DNA of 21,966 nt from assembly GCA_902489475.1 (NCBI GenBank), contig CABUAH010000029.1, forward strand, positions 1 to 21,966. The letters are read 5' to 3'. Of this stretch, positions 1-6,838 are shown piece after piece. The notes under the pieces were generated by a model. It was given only the letters and a program-made list of their open reading frames with translations. It was not told where the DNA came from and did not search any database. Position numbers and translations under genes: made by a program. The stretch is from an uncultured Oscillospiraceae bacterium. Its GTDB lineage: Bacteria; Bacillota; Clostridia; Oscillospirales; Ruminococcaceae. Position 1 is the first letter of the stretch; each line of letters starts with the position of its first letter.

Positions 1-26
1 ATCTTTGCTTTTATTCCTAAGCTTTT

Positions 27-758
27 TTATTTCTTACTTCTTCTCTCAAAGGTTTCTCTAAGGTCTTTTAAGGTTTCTGAAAGAGGACGCTCTGTTCTAA
101 GAGGAAAGAAAAAGCGATGCCTTTGCGCTCTTTTTTCCTGAAATGCGTGTACTTGCGATTTCAAACGCTCATATTTTACGATAACATCGTTTTCCTCCGC
201 AAACTGTTTCAGCTTCACCAAAATGCGTGATGAATAAATAACGTCAATTATAAACACGCCGAAAAACAATCCGATAAAAAATGAAAACGCCAAATTTTCC
301 GAAAGCCAAACCAGCGCATTGATAATATGAGGATGAATCAGAAAATAATAAACAGCACCGAGCAAAGCCCATGCCAAAGAAAACTTAGGACAGATGATAC
401 CCTGAATATTTCCCCACTCATTTCTGTAATCCCAAAGCCGCACCTTGGCAACCTTTAAACTTATTATTCCTGCTATGTACTCAATCGCTGTCATACAAAC
501 TGCCATGATGAAAAAGAGCGCTGCTTTTTCCAAAATCGGATTTTTGATAAGCTCCAAATCTTCAAGACTTGCTATAAGAAACAGCAAACACAAGCCGCAG
601 CCGTAAAGCGGAAGATACGGACCTATACAAAACCCAGGATTTATCCACTTGCGCTGCGGATTGGAAGAGGATATAAAACGCCTGAAAAGCAGTTCGATCA
701 CCCACCCAAGAGTAGATCCGATAAAAAATAAAAATGCCAATGTCAAAAAAAGATTCAT
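27..758 (-). CDS. Putative ABC transporter permease-like membrane protein (PF06541/CmpB type)
   Basis: A 243-residue integral membrane protein. Hydrophobic segments are visible at about residues 3-20, 45-65, 80-102, 126-146 and 156-176. They are followed by a basic, hydrophilic tail of about 65 residues that is probably cytoplasmic. The N-terminal pattern (GSTLGWVIELLFRR, then a glycine/proline-rich GPYLPLYGCG stretch) matches the family that databases call 'putative ABC transporter permease'. No ATPase or binding protein lies beside it, so a transport role is unproven. The ATG start is preceded by GAGGAAAG. The gene lies downstream of the 2-oxoacid oxidoreductase operon on the same strand but is separated from it by a hairpin at 797-828. 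Family call fairly sure, function unknown. Confidence 0.7.
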   Translation of the reverse strand: MNLFLTLAFLFFIGSTLGWVIELLFRRFISSSNPQRKWINPGFCIGPYLPLYGCGLCLLFLIASLEDLELIKNPILEKAALFFIMAVCMTAIEYIAGIISLKVAKVRLWDYRNEWGNIQGIICPKFSLAWALLGAVYYFLIHPHIINALVWLSENLAFSFFIGLFFGVFIIDVIYSSRILVKLKQFAEENDVIVKYERLKSQVHAFQEKRAQRHRFFFPLRTERPLSETLKDLRETFERRSKK

Positions 759-796
759 GAGTCTTTCCTCTTTCTTAAAATCGCCTATAATACAAA

Positions 797-828
797 AGAC
801 TCCTAAGTGCTGTTTAACTTAAGAGTCT
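797..828 (-). terminator. Probable terminator of the 2-oxoacid oxidoreductase operon
   Basis: An inverted repeat with arms AGACTC-C-TAAGT and ACTTA-A-GAGTCT (one mismatch) begins 17 nt after the gamma-subunit stop codon. Read on the minus strand it is followed by TTTTGTATT, a short U-rich tract. This fits an intrinsic terminator of moderate strength. Confidence 0.6.
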
Positions 829-844
829 ATGCAAAATTCAACGT

Positions 845-1375
845 CTACTGCTCCATGCCGATCTTTACAGCATTCATATTTACGTCAACAAGATTTTTCT
901 TTCTTGGAGGAATCGCTTTTTCAAAAGCAGCTTTAAGCGTATCAACAGATACGATATTTGTTTCTTTTATAAATTTTCCTAACAGAATAATATTTGCCAT
1001 TCCCGTCATACCGTTTTCATCTGCAAGCGATGATGCAGGAACATAAAAAACAGAAATATCATCTCTGTCGCTCTTTTTGTCTATCATAGAGCTGTCAGCG
1101 ATTACAATACCGCCCGGCTTTACATGATCAATAAACTTATCAAAGCTCGGTTCGTTCATAACGATAAGCATATCGGGATCAATTACCAAAGGAGAACCTA
1201 TAGGATCATCGGATATGCACACCGAACAGTTTGCAGTTCCTCCCCTCATCTCAGGGCCATATGACGGAAGCCATGAGATCTCCTTGTTGTCCATAAGTCC
1301 TGCATATGCCAAAATTTTTCCGGCAAATAAAATTCCCTGACCGCCGAAGCCTGCCAAAACAATTTCATTAAGCAT
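845..1375 (-). CDS. 2-oxoacid:ferredoxin oxidoreductase, gamma subunit
   Basis: A 176-residue gamma subunit (PF01558 type) of a pyruvate/2-oxoacid ferredoxin oxidoreductase. The glycine-rich motif AGFGGQGILFAGK lies near the N-terminus, followed by LPSYGPEMRGG, both typical of the family. The subunit takes part in oxidative decarboxylation of a 2-oxoacid to the acyl-CoA with reduction of ferredoxin, in the cytoplasm. I chose the ATG at 1375 rather than the upstream in-frame ATG at 1399, because GGAGGG sits 8 nt before it. The start overlaps the beta-subunit stop by 8 nt, so translation is probably coupled. It is the last gene of a delta-alpha-beta-gamma operon. The substrate cannot be read from this subunit. 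Confidence 0.88.
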   Translation of the reverse strand: MLNEIVLAGFGGQGILFAGKILAYAGLMDNKEISWLPSYGPEMRGGTANCSVCISDDPIGSPLVIDPDMLIVMNEPSFDKFIDHVKPGGIVIADSSMIDKKSDRDDISVFYVPASSLADENGMTGMANIILLGKFIKETNIVSVDTLKAAFEKAIPPRKKNLVDVNMNAVKIGMEQ

Positions 1376-2132
1376 TCTTTTCGCCCTCCTCTCTGACATT
1401 TACATCTTTATATACTCCGAGAGGATAATACGGAATCATTTCATTCCTCAAACGGTCAAGAGCCTCAACAGGCGAAAGTCCCCAGTTCGTAGGACAGGTC
1501 GACAATACCTCGACAATAGAAAATCCACGCTTTTCCTTCTGATTCTCAAACGCCTTTCTTATTGCCTTTTTAGCCTCGTTGATGTGAGGAACACTGTCAA
1601 CTGCAACTCTTTGTGCAAGTGCTGTTCCCGAAAGTGTTGAAAGCATTTCGCAAACCTTCACAGGATATCCCTGAACCAAAGGATCTCTTCCGTAAGGAGT
1701 TGTTTGCGTTATTTGTCCCGGAATGGTAGTAGGCGCCATCTGTCCTCCTGTCATTCCGTAAGTTGTGTTGTTTATGAAAATAACGACAATGTTTTCTCCT
1801 CTTGTTGCCGCATGAACTGTTTCACAGGTTCCTATTGCTGCGAGATCTCCGTCACCCTGATATGTAAAAACAAATGAGTCAGGCTTTGCACGTTTAACTC
1901 CGGTTGCAACGGCAGGTGCTCTTCCGTGCGGTGCTTCGATCATATCGCAGTTAAAATAGTCATACGCCATTACAGAGCATCCTACAGGACAGATACCTAT
2001 TGTATCGCCCTCAATTCCCATTTCATCAATTACCTCGCTTAAAATCCTATGTACGATACCGTGTGTACATCCCGGGCAATAATGCGTAGGCACATCACAA
2101 TATGCGTGAGGTCTTTTATATACTACTGCCAT
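1368..2132 (-). CDS. 2-oxoacid:ferredoxin oxidoreductase, beta subunit (thiamine diphosphate-binding)
   Basis: A 254-residue beta subunit carrying the thiamine diphosphate site: GDGD at residues 93-96 and NN at 121-122, the usual GDG...NN metal/cofactor motif. Cysteines near the N-terminus (CPGCTHG, residues 19-25) and in CPVGCS (48-53) fit subunits of the KorB/VorA class. It forms the active site with the alpha subunit and passes electrons to the ferredoxin-like subunit. Its ATG overlaps the alpha-subunit stop (TAATG), a classic translational coupling arrangement, and GGGGGTG lies upstream. The class includes enzymes for branched-chain 2-oxoacids and for 2-oxoglutarate; sequence inspection alone does not separate them. 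Confidence 0.9.
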   Translation of the reverse strand: MAVVYKRPHAYCDVPTHYCPGCTHGIVHRILSEVIDEMGIEGDTIGICPVGCSVMAYDYFNCDMIEAPHGRAPAVATGVKRAKPDSFVFTYQGDGDLAAIGTCETVHAATRGENIVVIFINNTTYGMTGGQMAPTTIPGQITQTTPYGRDPLVQGYPVKVCEMLSTLSGTALAQRVAVDSVPHINEAKKAIRKAFENQKEKRGFSIVEVLSTCPTNWGLSPVEALDRLRNEMIPYYPLGVYKDVNVREEGEKNA

Positions 2133-3190
2133 TACTTTGCACCCCCGATTTTCATAATTTCATCTAAAACTTCAGCAGGCTTTGGAATTACTCCGCCCGT
2201 TCTTCCGAAAAACGATACTGGTATCTTGCACTCAGTTGCAAGCTTAATGTCGTCAACCATCTGACCCATGCTCATCTCAACGCTTAAAATGTTCTTTGCG
2301 TTTTTAGTTGCAGCCAAAAGCTCCTTTTCAGGGAATGGCCAAAGTGTTTTCGGTCTGAACAGTCCTGCTTTTACTCCCTTTTCACGAGCAAGATTAACTG
2401 CGCTCTTAGCAACTCTTGCTGTTGCTCCGAATGCACAAATTACAATATCTGCATCCTCGCACAAATAAACCTCAGCGTCAGTTTCCTCTGCCTTTATTTT
2501 ATCATATTTTGCAAAACGGTCTATAACGGAGTTCTCCAATACTTCAGGTGTTAAAAACAGCGAATTGATAATGTTATGCTTACGCTTGTTCTTATGTCCG
2601 TCGGTTGCCCAGCTCTTGTCTATATCAAGCTTTTTGATCTCAGGGAATGTTACAGGCTCCATCATCTGACCTAAAAGTCCGTCAGCTAGAATCATTGCCG
2701 GCATTCTGTAAATATCTGCCTTGTCAAAAGCATTTATAACCATATCTACCATTTCCTGAACAGACGCAGGAGCATAAACCAATACATGAAAATCTCCATG
2801 TCCCAAGCCCTTTGTAGCCTGCCAGTAATCCGCCTGTGACGGCTGAATTCCGCCAAGTCCCGGACCTCCTCTTTGAACGTTTATAATTACGCACGGAAGA
2901 TCCGATGCAGCTATGTAAGAAATTCCCTCGCTCTTAAGAGAAATTCCGGGCGAAGATGATGAAGTCATACATCTTGTTCCCGTACTCGCTGCACCTAAAA
3001 CCATGTTTATCGCAGCCAGCTCGCTTTCAGCTTGCAAAAACAAGCCTCCGTTTGCCGCCATTTTCTTAGCCAAATAAGCTGAAATCTCCGTCTGAGGAGT
3101 TATTGGATATCCGAAAAAGCATTTACAGCCTGCTCTCATTGCAGCCTCTGCCAAAGCTTCGTTTCCCTTCATTAAACTTCTTTCTGACAT
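2132..3190 (-). CDS. vorB: 2-oxoacid:ferredoxin oxidoreductase, alpha subunit (VorB/KorA type)
   Basis: A 352-residue alpha subunit. It begins MKGNEALAEAAMRAGCKCFFGYPITPQTEI, the conserved GYPITPQ signature of the family. It continues with the SSSSPGISLKSEG and QRGGPGLGG stretches expected of the pyrimidine-binding domain (about residues 10-190). The C-terminal half (about 245-350) resembles the transketolase-like domain II. Databases usually label such proteins '3-methyl-2-oxobutanoate dehydrogenase subunit VorB', which would make branched-chain acyl-CoA from leucine, isoleucine and valine breakdown or run in reverse for their synthesis. A 2-oxoglutarate enzyme (KorA) is the main alternative. 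The ATG is preceded by a strong GGGGGGAG site. Second gene of the operon, 15 nt after the ferredoxin subunit. Confidence 0.87.
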   Translation of the reverse strand: MSERSLMKGNEALAEAAMRAGCKCFFGYPITPQTEISAYLAKKMAANGGLFLQAESELAAINMVLGAASTGTRCMTSSSSPGISLKSEGISYIAASDLPCVIINVQRGGPGLGGIQPSQADYWQATKGLGHGDFHVLVYAPASVQEMVDMVINAFDKADIYRMPAMILADGLLGQMMEPVTFPEIKKLDIDKSWATDGHKNKRKHNIINSLFLTPEVLENSVIDRFAKYDKIKAEETDAEVYLCEDADIVICAFGATARVAKSAVNLAREKGVKAGLFRPKTLWPFPEKELLAATKNAKNILSVEMSMGQMVDDIKLATECKIPVSFFGRTGGVIPKPAEVLDEIMKIGGAK

Positions 3191-3205
3191 TATGCTCTCT
3201 CCCCC

Positions 3206-3412
3206 CTATCTTTCTACAGTAATTGCACAGTCAGGACACATCGTATAACACATTCCGCAGCCGATACATTTGTCAGTATCTATGCAAACGGCAGTGTAAT
3301 ATCCCTTTGAATTGCGCTTTTCTTTTTGAATTTCAACAATTTTTTTCGGACAAGCGGTAGTACACAGAGCACATCCCTTGCACCTTTCAAAATCGACAGT
3401 AATTTTTGCCAT
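3206..3412 (-). CDS. 2[4Fe-4S] ferredoxin-type delta subunit of the 2-oxoacid oxidoreductase
   Basis: A 68-residue ferredoxin with two complete CxxCxxCxxxCP motifs, at Cys11/14/17/21 and Cys49/52/55/59. Each binds one [4Fe-4S] cluster. It is the first gene of the four-gene operon and probably serves as the electron-transfer subunit between the thiamine site and free ferredoxin. The ATG is preceded by GGGAGG with a 9-nt spacer. A longer ORF in another frame over the same DNA is a shadow. No convincing promoter hexamer pair was found in the 129-nt gap upstream, so the operon could have its own weak promoter or receive read-through from the P-loop ATPase gene. Confidence 0.9.
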   Translation of the reverse strand: MAKITVDFERCKGCALCTTACPKKIVEIQKEKRNSKGYYTAVCIDTDKCIGCGMCYTMCPDCAITVER

Positions 3413-3541
3413 TTTGATAGTCCTCCCTTTATATGAAATTTATTTTTCAAAACATTTATACTTTGAAAATACACCGCATATGATAAAATGCACCGTCAAA
3501 GCCGGCTTTTCGGTTGCTTTTCGGCATACAGCACGTTTAAA

Positions 3542-4213
3542 CTAATCCTCCCACAGAGCCTTAACATATCTCTTGACATAAAAAGGATTGAAAACAGATA
3601 TATCAAAACCTTCGTTTATACAGGTATATTTAATTTGAAGCCCTGTCATTTCGCTGACACTTTTTGCAAAATCACAAGAATTTAAAACAGTTTCCTCTGT
3701 TGTTTCAGCTCCCAAATTTGAGTTGTTTACAATACCTGTGCAGCGAAGTCTTGATGCATTTTCAATTTCTCTCATAAGCGAAACAGCTTCGTTGGGTGAA
3801 TCGTCCAAATATCTGTACTTATTAATCACATAGAGCATTTCAATATCATCACTGCAAAGCTTTTTAAAAGCCTCGTAATATCGACCTAACGCAATTGCTC
3901 CGTCATCATCACCGCCAACGTCAATAATCAAGTATCCGTTTTCACCGGCAAGCCGTTCAACATCAAAAGTGATCGCAGGAATATCCAAATTTGAATTTGC
4001 ATAAACCGATGCTGAAAGCTCAATATTATTATCATTGAAAAGCTCTTTAAAATCAGCTGTTCTGAAATACGGATTTACTATGTCCAGATCCACAATTCTC
4101 ACCGTTTCACCTTTTCCTGCAAGATGCATTGCAAGGTTTACGGCAAAGTTAGTTTTTCCGCTTCCGTAATGACCTGTTATGATATTTATTTTTTTAATTT
4201 TTTCAAAATTCAT
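3542..4213 (-). CDS. MinD/ParA-like P-loop ATPase of unknown role
   Basis: A 223-residue P-loop protein. GHYGSGKT (residues 14-21) is the Walker A motif. IVDLDIVNPYFR (41-51 region) resembles the switch I aspartate region of SIMIBI-class ATPases, and YLIIDVGGDDDG is the Walker B region. No membrane segment or DNA-binding domain is visible. The family is usually annotated 'ATP-binding protein' or CobQ/CobB/MinD/ParA-like. It lies directly upstream of the 2-oxoacid oxidoreductase operon on the same strand, so a part in assembly or regulation of that enzyme is possible, but this is inference. The start was set at ATG 4213 (GGTG upstream) instead of an in-frame TTG at 4243. A structured leader with a good promoter lies just upstream. 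Confidence 0.75.
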   Translation of the reverse strand: MNFEKIKKINIITGHYGSGKTNFAVNLAMHLAGKGETVRIVDLDIVNPYFRTADFKELFNDNNIELSASVYANSNLDIPAITFDVERLAGENGYLIIDVGGDDDGAIALGRYYEAFKKLCSDDIEMLYVINKYRYLDDSPNEAVSLMREIENASRLRCTGIVNNSNLGAETTEETVLNSCDFAKSVSEMTGLQIKYTCINEGFDISVFNPFYVKRYVKALWED

Positions 4214-4251
4214 TTTTTCACCGACATAAAACACCAAATTCAAAGCTTAAA

Positions 4252-4432
4252 ATTTATTTAAATCGGAGCAACGCTCTGCTTTGCTTGCAAGGAGCAGGGC
4301 TTGCAACCGATTGCAATCAGTGCTTGGAGCGTTAGCTCCTCAGGGTTTCAGTGGGAGATTATTATTCCCACTGAAATTCTGAAATGTCTTCCGCCGCCTT
4401 AGAGGCGGGAGACATCTACACTTAGATTATAA
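4252..4432 (-). ncRNA. Structured leader element, copy 1 (upstream of the P-loop ATPase)
   Basis: Read on the minus strand from the -10 box, the stretch holds four stem-loops in order. First, ATGTCT/AGACAT enclosing CCGCCT-CTA-AGGCGG (4384-4415). Second, a perfect 11-bp hairpin TTTCAGTGGGA/TCCCACTGAAA (4346-4376). Third, GGAGC-TAAC-GCTCC (4326-4339). Fourth, GAGC-GTT-GCTC near the end. It closes with the block ATTTAAATAAAT (4252-4263), about 38 nt before the ATPase start codon. The same architecture recurs at 6654-6804 upstream of clpP. It could be a cis-acting RNA or a dispersed repeat that carries a promoter. The structure is visible; the function is not known. Confidence 0.55.
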
Positions 4433-4454
4433 CACTTTTTTTATTAAAATACAA
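4426..4454 (-). promoter_or_regulatory. Sigma-A type promoter of the structured leader and P-loop ATPase
   Basis: On the minus strand TTGTAT (4449-4454) is followed after 17 nt by TATAAT (4426-4431), with TG one base upstream of the -10 (extended -10). The predicted start near 4419 falls just before the first hairpin of the leader, so the leader would be transcribed from its 5' edge. Confidence 0.7.
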
Positions 4455-4486
4455 GATATATTTTCAGTAACAGACATTTCCATCAA

Positions 4487-4766
4487 AAAGGACAGTTTTA
4501 TACTGTCCTCAGATTGTCTAAAAGACCAAAGCAAAAGTTTTGGTCAAGCTTTTTCAAAAGCTTGCAGTTTCCAAAGGCAGAGCCTTGGTCGCCGTCCGCA
4601 GACGGCGAAATTCTTTTTTTTGCAAGCGTTTTTCAAGGGGTGAATTTTAAAACAGTCCGGTGGACTGTTTTAAAAGAGGGGATGCTTTGCAAGTGAAAGC
4701 GTCCCCTCTTTTGATTTATAACATAGTTTTCCTACACGCTCAAAGGACAGTTTTTATACTGCCCTT
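4487..4766. repeat. Array of perfect hairpins flanked by related terminator-like palindromes
   Basis: No gene is supported here. The outer parts are two similar palindromes, GGACAGT/ACTGTCC (4490-4508) and AAAGGACAGT/ACTGCCCTTT (4742-4766). Between them lie six hairpins: ACCAAA/TTTGGT (4525-4544), CAAGCTTTT/AAAAGCTTG (4545-4564), a CCAA..TTGG stem (4571-4588), TCGCCGTC/GACGGCGA (4589-4608), a perfect 14-bp TTTTAAAACAGTCC/GGACTGTTTTAAAA (4645-4675) and GAGGGGATGCTTT/AAAGCGTCCCCTC (4676-4708). The palindrome nearest clpX probably helps end its transcript. The density of perfect palindromes suggests a REP/MITE-like dispersed repeat. Confidence 0.65.
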
Positions 4767-4771
4767 TGATT

Positions 4772-6025
4772 TTATGCTTTTGATTTTTTCTTTCCTTTGA
4801 TGATGAGAGGTTCCGCTCCCTTTGTAACACAATCAGGCGTTACGGTTATTTCAGACACGGTTTTATCAGACGGAGCGTCAAACATCGGTTTCATCAAAAT
4901 TCCCTCAACAACAGCTCTAAGTCCTCTTGCACCTGTCTTTTGCTCAATAGCTTTTCTTGCAATTTCCTTTAATGTCTGCTCTTCAAATTCCAGTTTTATT
5001 CCGTCATACTCGAAAAGCTTTTTATACTGCTTTACAAGCGAGTTTTTAGGCTCTGTCAAAATTTTCACCAAAGCGTCCTCATCAAGCTCTTCCAGAGATG
5101 TTATAACCGGAAGCCGTCCAACCAACTCCGGCACAAGTCCGAACTTTACAAGGTCGTGCGGCTCAATAAGTTCAAAATGCTTCTTATCGTCCTTTGTCTT
5201 TAAGCTTGCACCAAAGCCAAGCGAAGAATTGTCAGTTCTTTTCTTAATAACCTTTTCAAGCCCGTCAAATGCTCCTCCGCAAATGAAGAGGATATTTTTT
5301 GTGTCTATTTGAATAAACTCCTGATGCGGATGCTTTCTTCCACCCTGAGGAGGTACATTTGAAACACAGCCCTCGATTATTTTTAAAAGCGCCTGCTGAA
5401 CACCCTCTCCGCTTACATCACGGGTAATAGACGTATTCTCACTTTTTCTCGCAATCTTATCTATCTCATCAATATATATGATTCCCTTTTGTGCCGCTTC
5501 AACATCATAATCAGCAGCCTGAATAAGCCTTGTCAAGACATTTTCTACATCGTCACCGACATATCCCGCTTCGGTAAGAGTTGTTGCATCAGCAATAGCA
5601 AACGGAACATTTAAAATCCTCGCTAAGGTTTGTGCAAGAAGAGTTTTTCCTGTTCCTGTCGGTCCTAAAAGCAAAATATTGCTCTTTTGGATCTCAACGT
5701 CGCTTCCGTCGTCAAGACTCATCACTCTCTTATAATGATTATACACCGACACCGCAAGCGAAATCTTGGCTTTATCCTGTCCTATAACATATTCATCGAG
5801 TATCTTCTTTATGTCATGCGGCTTTGTAAGGTTCACAGAACTGTCCTGCTTTTTGGACTGCTTTTTAACAGCCGGAGACACATCTCCGTTTTGTTCCATG
5901 ATACCGAAACAAAGCATAACACACTGATCACATATATTTGTATTTCCTGAAGAAAAAAGATTTCTGACCCTGTCCTCAGATTTTCCGCAAAAGTCACAGT
6001 GCCTTGTGCTATCTTTTCCCGGCAT
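4772..6025 (-). CDS. clpX: ATP-dependent Clp protease ATP-binding subunit ClpX
   Basis: A 417-residue AAA+ unfoldase that forms a hexamer, recognises and unfolds tagged proteins and feeds them into ClpP. The N-terminal zinc-binding domain has Cys10, Cys13, Cys32 and Cys35. Walker A GPTGTGKT is at 121-128, the pore loop GYVG at 154-157, and Walker B IIYIDE at 182-187. The ClpP-docking loop, normally IGF, reads LGF (269-271), a conservative change. A basic tail KGKKKSKA ends the protein. The ATG is preceded by AAGGA at 8 nt. The gene follows clpP by 20 nt, so the two are co-transcribed. Length is normal for the family. The lon gene that often follows clpX is not here; a non-coding hairpin region follows instead. 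Confidence 0.97.
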   Translation of the reverse strand: MPGKDSTRHCDFCGKSEDRVRNLFSSGNTNICDQCVMLCFGIMEQNGDVSPAVKKQSKKQDSSVNLTKPHDIKKILDEYVIGQDKAKISLAVSVYNHYKRVMSLDDGSDVEIQKSNILLLGPTGTGKTLLAQTLARILNVPFAIADATTLTEAGYVGDDVENVLTRLIQAADYDVEAAQKGIIYIDEIDKIARKSENTSITRDVSGEGVQQALLKIIEGCVSNVPPQGGRKHPHQEFIQIDTKNILFICGGAFDGLEKVIKKRTDNSSLGFGASLKTKDDKKHFELIEPHDLVKFGLVPELVGRLPVITSLEELDEDALVKILTEPKNSLVKQYKKLFEYDGIKLEFEEQTLKEIARKAIEQKTGARGLRAVVEGILMKPMFDAPSDKTVSEITVTPDCVTKGAEPLIIKGKKKSKA

Positions 6026-6045
6026 TAATATCGTCCTTCCCTTTT

Positions 6046-6633
6046 CTATCTCTTGTCAATTACTTTATCTACTAATCCGTATTCAGCAGCTTGCTGTGCA
6101 GACATATAATTATCTCTCTCACAATCCTTATGAAGCGTTTCAATGTCCTTGCCGCAGTTTTCAGCCAATATCTTCTCAAGTCTTTCTCTTGTTTTAAGCA
6201 TATTTTCAGCATGAATCTGAATGTCCGTCTGTTGTCCGCTCAAGCCTCCTGAGATAAGCGGCTGGTGAATTAAAATCTCACTGTTAGGAAGCGAAAAACG
6301 CTTTCCCTTAGCTCCGCTTGAAAGCAAAAACGAGCCCATTGATGCTGCAAGTCCTACGCAGATCGTAGAAACATCGCATTTTATATACTGCATTGTATCA
6401 TATATAGCAAGACCCGCCGTTACACTTCCTCCCGGAGAGTTGATATAAAGGTCGATATCCTTTTCAGGATCCTGACCTTCAAGATACAAAAGCTGTGCAA
6501 TCACAACACTTGCCAAAGCGTCATCAATCTGCCCGGTAAGCATTATAATTCTATCATTTAAAAGGCGGGAAAAAATATCATAGCTTCTCTCACCGTGATT
6601 TGTCTGTTCAATAACATAAGGTACTAATGCCAT
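6046..6633 (-). CDS. clpP: ATP-dependent Clp protease proteolytic subunit ClpP
   Basis: A 195-residue serine peptidase that stacks as two heptameric rings and degrades proteins delivered by ClpX. The catalytic triad is Ser98 (GLAASMGS), His123 (LIHQPL) and Asp174 (CERDNY). The chamber motif INSPGGSVTAG is intact. The handle region is two residues longer than in the S. aureus protein, with the extra residues in the ISGGLSG turn after His123. The start MALVPYVIEQ was chosen because GGAGG lies 8 nt before the ATG at 6633; a longer reading frame with a GTG start runs into the structured leader and is unlikely. The gene sits between tig and clpX, the usual order in Firmicutes. Confidence 0.97.
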   Translation of the reverse strand: MALVPYVIEQTNHGERSYDIFSRLLNDRIIMLTGQIDDALASVVIAQLLYLEGQDPEKDIDLYINSPGGSVTAGLAIYDTMQYIKCDVSTICVGLAASMGSFLLSSGAKGKRFSLPNSEILIHQPLISGGLSGQQTDIQIHAENMLKTRERLEKILAENCGKDIETLHKDCERDNYMSAQQAAEYGLVDKVIDKR

Positions 6634-6653
6634 TTGTATTGCCTCCATATAAT

Positions 6654-6804
6654 ATTTATTTAAATAAGGGGAATTGCCCCGTAATTCAACAAGCGGCACG
6701 GGACGTTAGCCCCATGGGATTTCAGTGGGATTTTAATCCCCTACTGAAAGACGCAGATGTGGTCATCCTACTTAAAGGCAGAGAACATCTTGACGTGGTT
6801 ATAA
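6654..6804 (-). ncRNA. Structured leader element, copy 2 (upstream of clpP)
   Basis: This is related to the element at 4252-4432 and has the same orientation. On the minus strand TTATAAC (-10-like) is followed by AGATGT/ACATCT enclosing CCT/AGG (6755-6790). Next comes TTTCAGT/ACTGAAA with an inner GGGAT-TAAA-ATCCC (6720-6749), then GGGGC-TAAC-GTCCC (6700-6713), then GGGG/CCCC (6668-6680). It ends with the same ATTTAAATAAAT block (6654-6665), 20 nt before the clpP ATG. No good -35 is visible, so the clpP transcript may start at tig or at a regulated promoter. The hairpins differ from copy 1 by changes that mostly keep pairing. Confidence 0.55.
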
Positions 6805-6807
6805 CTA

Positions 6808-6831
6808 TCGCCCACAAATAAATGCGGGCGA
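6808..6831 (-). terminator. Hairpin just after tig
   Basis: On the minus strand TCGCCCGCA pairs with TGTGGGCGA (nine pairs including one G-U) seven nucleotides after the tig stop codon. No U-tract follows, so it may be a weak terminator or a processing/stability hairpin between tig and clpP. The G-U pair works only in the minus-strand RNA. Confidence 0.5.
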
Positions 6832-6838
6832 CTTTAAA

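Noticed and set aside
4514..4696. 60-codon frame inside the hairpin array
   Set aside because: It runs through four or more perfect palindromes and has no ribosome site; the DNA structure explains it better.
4214..4771. Possible CRISPR array because of repeated palindromic units
   Set aside because: The units differ in sequence, are not direct repeats and have no regular spacers; no cas gene is nearby.
4797..5312. 171-codon plus-strand reading frame across clpX
   Set aside because: It is antisense to a conserved ClpX coding region, has serine-rich shadow composition and no ribosome site.
6634..6699. 22-codon N-terminal extension of ClpP from a GTG
   Set aside because: It runs into the structured leader; the canonical MALVPYVIEQ start has GGAGG at 8 nt.
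6627..6821. 64-codon plus-strand frame over the clpP leader
   Set aside because: It overlaps the structured leader and the clpP start; the repeated element accounts for the sequence.
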